Source: Dermatophilaceae bacterium (GTDB lineage: Bacteria > Actinomycetota > Actinomycetes > Actinomycetales > Dermatophilaceae). Taken from it: a stretch of DNA of 5,739 bases. The notes under the pieces were generated by a model that saw nothing but the letters and a program-made list of their open reading frames with translations, was not told the origin of the DNA and did no database searches. Where the stretch lies: positions 1 through 5,739 of the forward strand of contig JABFXB010000038.1 of NCBI GenBank assembly GCA_013361975.1, in the 5' to 3' direction. The position numbers and the translations under genes are program-made. Shown here piece by piece: positions 3,780 through 5,739 of the stretch (position 1 is the stretch's first letter; every line of letters begins with the position of its first letter).

Positions 3780-5708
3780 ATGGCGGGGCTGATCAACAGC
3801 GAGGACATCGCGGCGGTCAAGGCGCGGTCGTCCATCGAGGACGTCGTGCGTGAGCACGTGACCCTGCGCTCGGCCGGCCCGGGCTCGCTCAAGGGCCTAT
3901 GCCCGTTCCACGACGAGAAGACGCCGTCGTTCAACATCCGTCCCGCCGTGGGCGCCTGGCACTGCTTCGGCTGCCAGGAGGGCGGCGACGTCATCTCGTT
4001 CGTCCAGAAGATCGACCACCTGACCTTCTCCGAGGCGGTCGAGCGGCTCGCCCAGAAGCTGGGCATGGAGCTGCGCTACGAGGACGGCCAACGCCCCCGG
4101 GAGGAGGGGCTCGGGCGCCGCAGCCGGCTCATCGAGGCGCACCGGGTGGCCGAGGAGTTCTACACGGACGCGCTGCTCAACGGGCAGGGACCGGCCCGCC
4201 AGGGACGCGACTTCCTCCGGGCCCGCGACTTCAACAGCGCGCACGTGAAGCAGTTCGGCATCGGCTTCGCGCCGCGTGGGGGAGAGGACCTCGTCCGTCA
4301 CCTGCGCGGCAAGGGGTTCACCGACGACGAGCTCGTCACCGGCGGTCTGGCGGGCCGTGGCGCCCGCGGCCTCTACGACCGGTTCCGCGGCCGCCTCGTC
4401 TGGCCGATCCGCGACATCACCGGCGACACGGTCGGCTTCGGCGCCCGTCGCCTCTTCGACGACGACCGCATCGAGGCCAAGTACCTCAACACGTCCGAGA
4501 CCCCGATCTACAAGAAGTCGACCGTGCTCTACGGCCTCGACCTCGCGAAGAAGAAGATCTCGCAGGCCCGGCAGGCCGTCGTGGTCGAGGGCTACACGGA
4601 CGTCATGGCCTGCCACCTCGCCGGCGTCGAGACCGCGGTCGCCACGTGCGGCACGGCCTTCGGCGCCGAGCACATCAAGCTGCTGCGGCGCCTCATGCGC
4701 GACGAGGCGGGTCTCGCACCGGCCAAGGTGATCTTCACCTTCGACGGCGACGCAGCGGGGCAGAAGGCCGCGATGCGGGCCTTCGCCGACGACGAGAAGT
4801 GGACCTCCCAGTCGTTCGTCGCGGTCGAGAAGTCCGGCAAGGACCCCTGCGAGCTGCGCCAGTCCGGCGGCGACCCGGCGGTCCAGGCCCTCATCGAGGA
4901 CGCCGTGCCGATGTTCGAGTTCGCGGCCCGCACGACGATCAAGCGCTTCGACCTCGCCACCGCGGAGGGCCGCATCCAGGCCGTCCGGGCCGTCGCCCCG
5001 ATCGTCGCCTCGATCCGTGACCGCTCGCTGCAGCCGGAGTACACCCGCGAGGTCTCCGGCATGCTCGGCCTCGACGTCGAGCAGGTCGCCTCCGAGGTGG
5101 CGCGGGCCGGCAAGCTCAAGGTCGACGACGGCCCGCGGGCCCAGACCGAGCGCGGCGGCCGCGACGAGGCCGTCGAGCCCACGGCGGGGGAGTCCGGTGC
5201 CGGCATGCCCGCGCCCGACCGCCGCGACCCCGTGGTGCTCGCCGAGCGGCAGCTGCTCCAGGTGCTGCTCCAGTTCCCCACCGTCTTCAAGCCCGGGGCG
5301 ATCGACCTGCTGACGCCCGACGCCTTCTCGGCCCCCGCGCACCGTGCCGTTTTCGACGGCGTGCGCATCGCGCACCACGGGGCGGACAAGGCCAACGCCC
5401 GGGCCTGGACCTCCGCGGTCACCGAGGCCGCGCCGTCGCCCGTGGCCGGCCTCGTCAGCGAGCTGGCGGTCGACACGCTCCCGACCCGGATGGACCCCAA
5501 CACCGGGCTGCCGACCTCGCGCTACGTCGACGAGCTCTTCGACCGGGTGCGCACCATCGCGCTCACGCGCCGCATCGCCGACGCGATGAGCGAGATGCGT
5601 CGACTCGACCACGCCGAGACGCCGTCGCCCGAGCGCACGAGAGAGCTCGGCATCCAGCTCCAGACCCTCCAGCGCGAGCTCGCATCGATCAAGGCAGGGA
5701 TGGGCTGA
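3780..5708 (+). CDS. dnaG: DNA primase DnaG
   Basis: Synthesises the short RNA primers that start Okazaki fragments and leading strands at the replication fork, working with the DnaB helicase. The 642 residues show all three primase parts. N-terminal zinc domain (about 1-100): CPFH (41-44) and CFGC (62-65) give ligands Cys41, His44, Cys62 and Cys65. Catalytic core with TOPRIM fold (about 115-440): YLNTSETPIYKKSTVLYGL (235-253), VVEGYTDVMA (268-277) with Glu270, CGTAFG (290-295), FDGDAAG (321-327) with metal-binding Asp322 and Asp324, and SGKDPCELR (352-360). A charged, low-conservation linker (about 445-483) leads to the C-terminal helicase-interacting helical domain (about 485-642), which starts VVLAERQLLQVLLQFP. 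Length and motifs are complete and normal. The start is set by family alignment and an adjacent AGGAGG. The stop TGA overlaps the ATG of the next gene by one base, suggesting translational coupling. Confidence 0.98.
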   Translation: MAGLINSEDIAAVKARSSIEDVVREHVTLRSAGPGSLKGLCPFHDEKTPSFNIRPAVGAWHCFGCQEGGDVISFVQKIDHLTFSEAVERLAQKLGMELRYEDGQRPREEGLGRRSRLIEAHRVAEEFYTDALLNGQGPARQGRDFLRARDFNSAHVKQFGIGFAPRGGEDLVRHLRGKGFTDDELVTGGLAGRGARGLYDRFRGRLVWPIRDITGDTVGFGARRLFDDDRIEAKYLNTSETPIYKKSTVLYGLDLAKKKISQARQAVVVEGYTDVMACHLAGVETAVATCGTAFGAEHIKLLRRLMRDEAGLAPAKVIFTFDGDAAGQKAAMRAFADDEKWTSQSFVAVEKSGKDPCELRQSGGDPAVQALIEDAVPMFEFAARTTIKRFDLATAEGRIQAVRAVAPIVASIRDRSLQPEYTREVSGMLGLDVEQVASEVARAGKLKVDDGPRAQTERGGRDEAVEPTAGESGAGMPAPDRRDPVVLAERQLLQVLLQFPTVFKPGAIDLLTPDAFSAPAHRAVFDGVRIAHHGADKANARAWTSAVTEAAPSPVAGLVSELAVDTLPTRMDPNTGLPTSRYVDELFDRVRTIALTRRIADAMSEMRRLDHAETPSPERTRELGIQLQTLQRELASIKAGMG

Positions 5709-5739
5709 TGCCACTCTTCCAGCGACGTCGTCGCCCCGC
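5708..5739 (+). CDS. Start of an unidentified gene downstream of dnaG (cut by window end)
   Basis: ATG 5708-5710 overlaps the dnaG stop by one base (TGATG). AGGGA (5696-5700) lies 7 bases upstream as a ribosome-binding site. Only ten full codons are visible, reading MPLFQRRRRP. A short hypothetical protein beginning MPLF/MRLF plus a basic run often follows dnaG in actinobacteria as I remember it, but ten residues do not allow a family call. The overlap and ribosome-binding site make a real coupled gene likely. Confidence 0.55.
   Translation, partial: MPLFQRRRRP

Noticed and set aside
2442..3857. A 471-codon open frame antisense to dgt
   Set aside because: Same GC-driven effect. It runs across the gap and both neighbours, and its sequence does not look like protein, while dgt on the plus strand has all HD-domain motifs.
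3897..5714. A 605-codon open frame antisense to dnaG
   Set aside because: Long antisense frames arise in high-GC genes with strong third-position G/C. The translation is a low-complexity Leu/Val/Gly/Arg/Asp mix with no family motif, and the opposite strand is an unmistakable primase.

Overview
The window is about 70% G+C and reads as a chromosomal stretch from a high-GC actinobacterium. The Micrococcales, perhaps Intrasporangiaceae-like, are my guess from protein character and promoter style, not from any search. It is mostly housekeeping DNA. I see no tRNA, rRNA, CRISPR array, insertion sequence, phage gene or new defence-type system, and nearly every base is accounted for by seven protein genes and short gaps.

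Layout. Positions 1-801 (+) are the C-terminal two thirds of dusB, a tRNA-dihydrouridine synthase cut by the window edge. Converging on it with 3 bases between the stops is an uncharacterised 238-residue protein (1521-805, -). Divergent from that, after only 45 bases, is a YdeI/OmpD-associated-family protein (1567-2205, +). This converges with a 44-residue, very basic small protein (2352-2218, -). A 146-base gap (2353-2498) then leads to dgt, a dGTPase-like triphosphohydrolase (2499-3728, +), then dnaG, DNA primase (3780-5708, +). The first ten codons of a further gene overlap the dnaG stop (5708-5739, +).

How it fits together. As I recall, dusB, dgt and dnaG lie close together and in the same direction in many actinobacteria. 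Here three small accessory genes in alternating orientation sit between dusB and dgt. The dgt-dnaG pair is thematically linked: dGTPase adjusts the dNTP pool and primase starts replication fragments. Both have recognisable -10-like elements, and the dgt one is placed so that its mRNA would probably be leaderless.

The points most worth a second look are non-coding. (1) A 9-mer, ACGGCATAC, occurs four times on the two strands in three genes and three reading-frame contexts, and takes up nearly all ATAC/GTAT sites in the window. (2) Compact perfect hairpins at both convergent junctions are built around the stop codons themselves. (3) The leaderless-type promoter of dgt. (4) A tandem 9-bp repeat that duplicates the start codon of the 238-residue gene.
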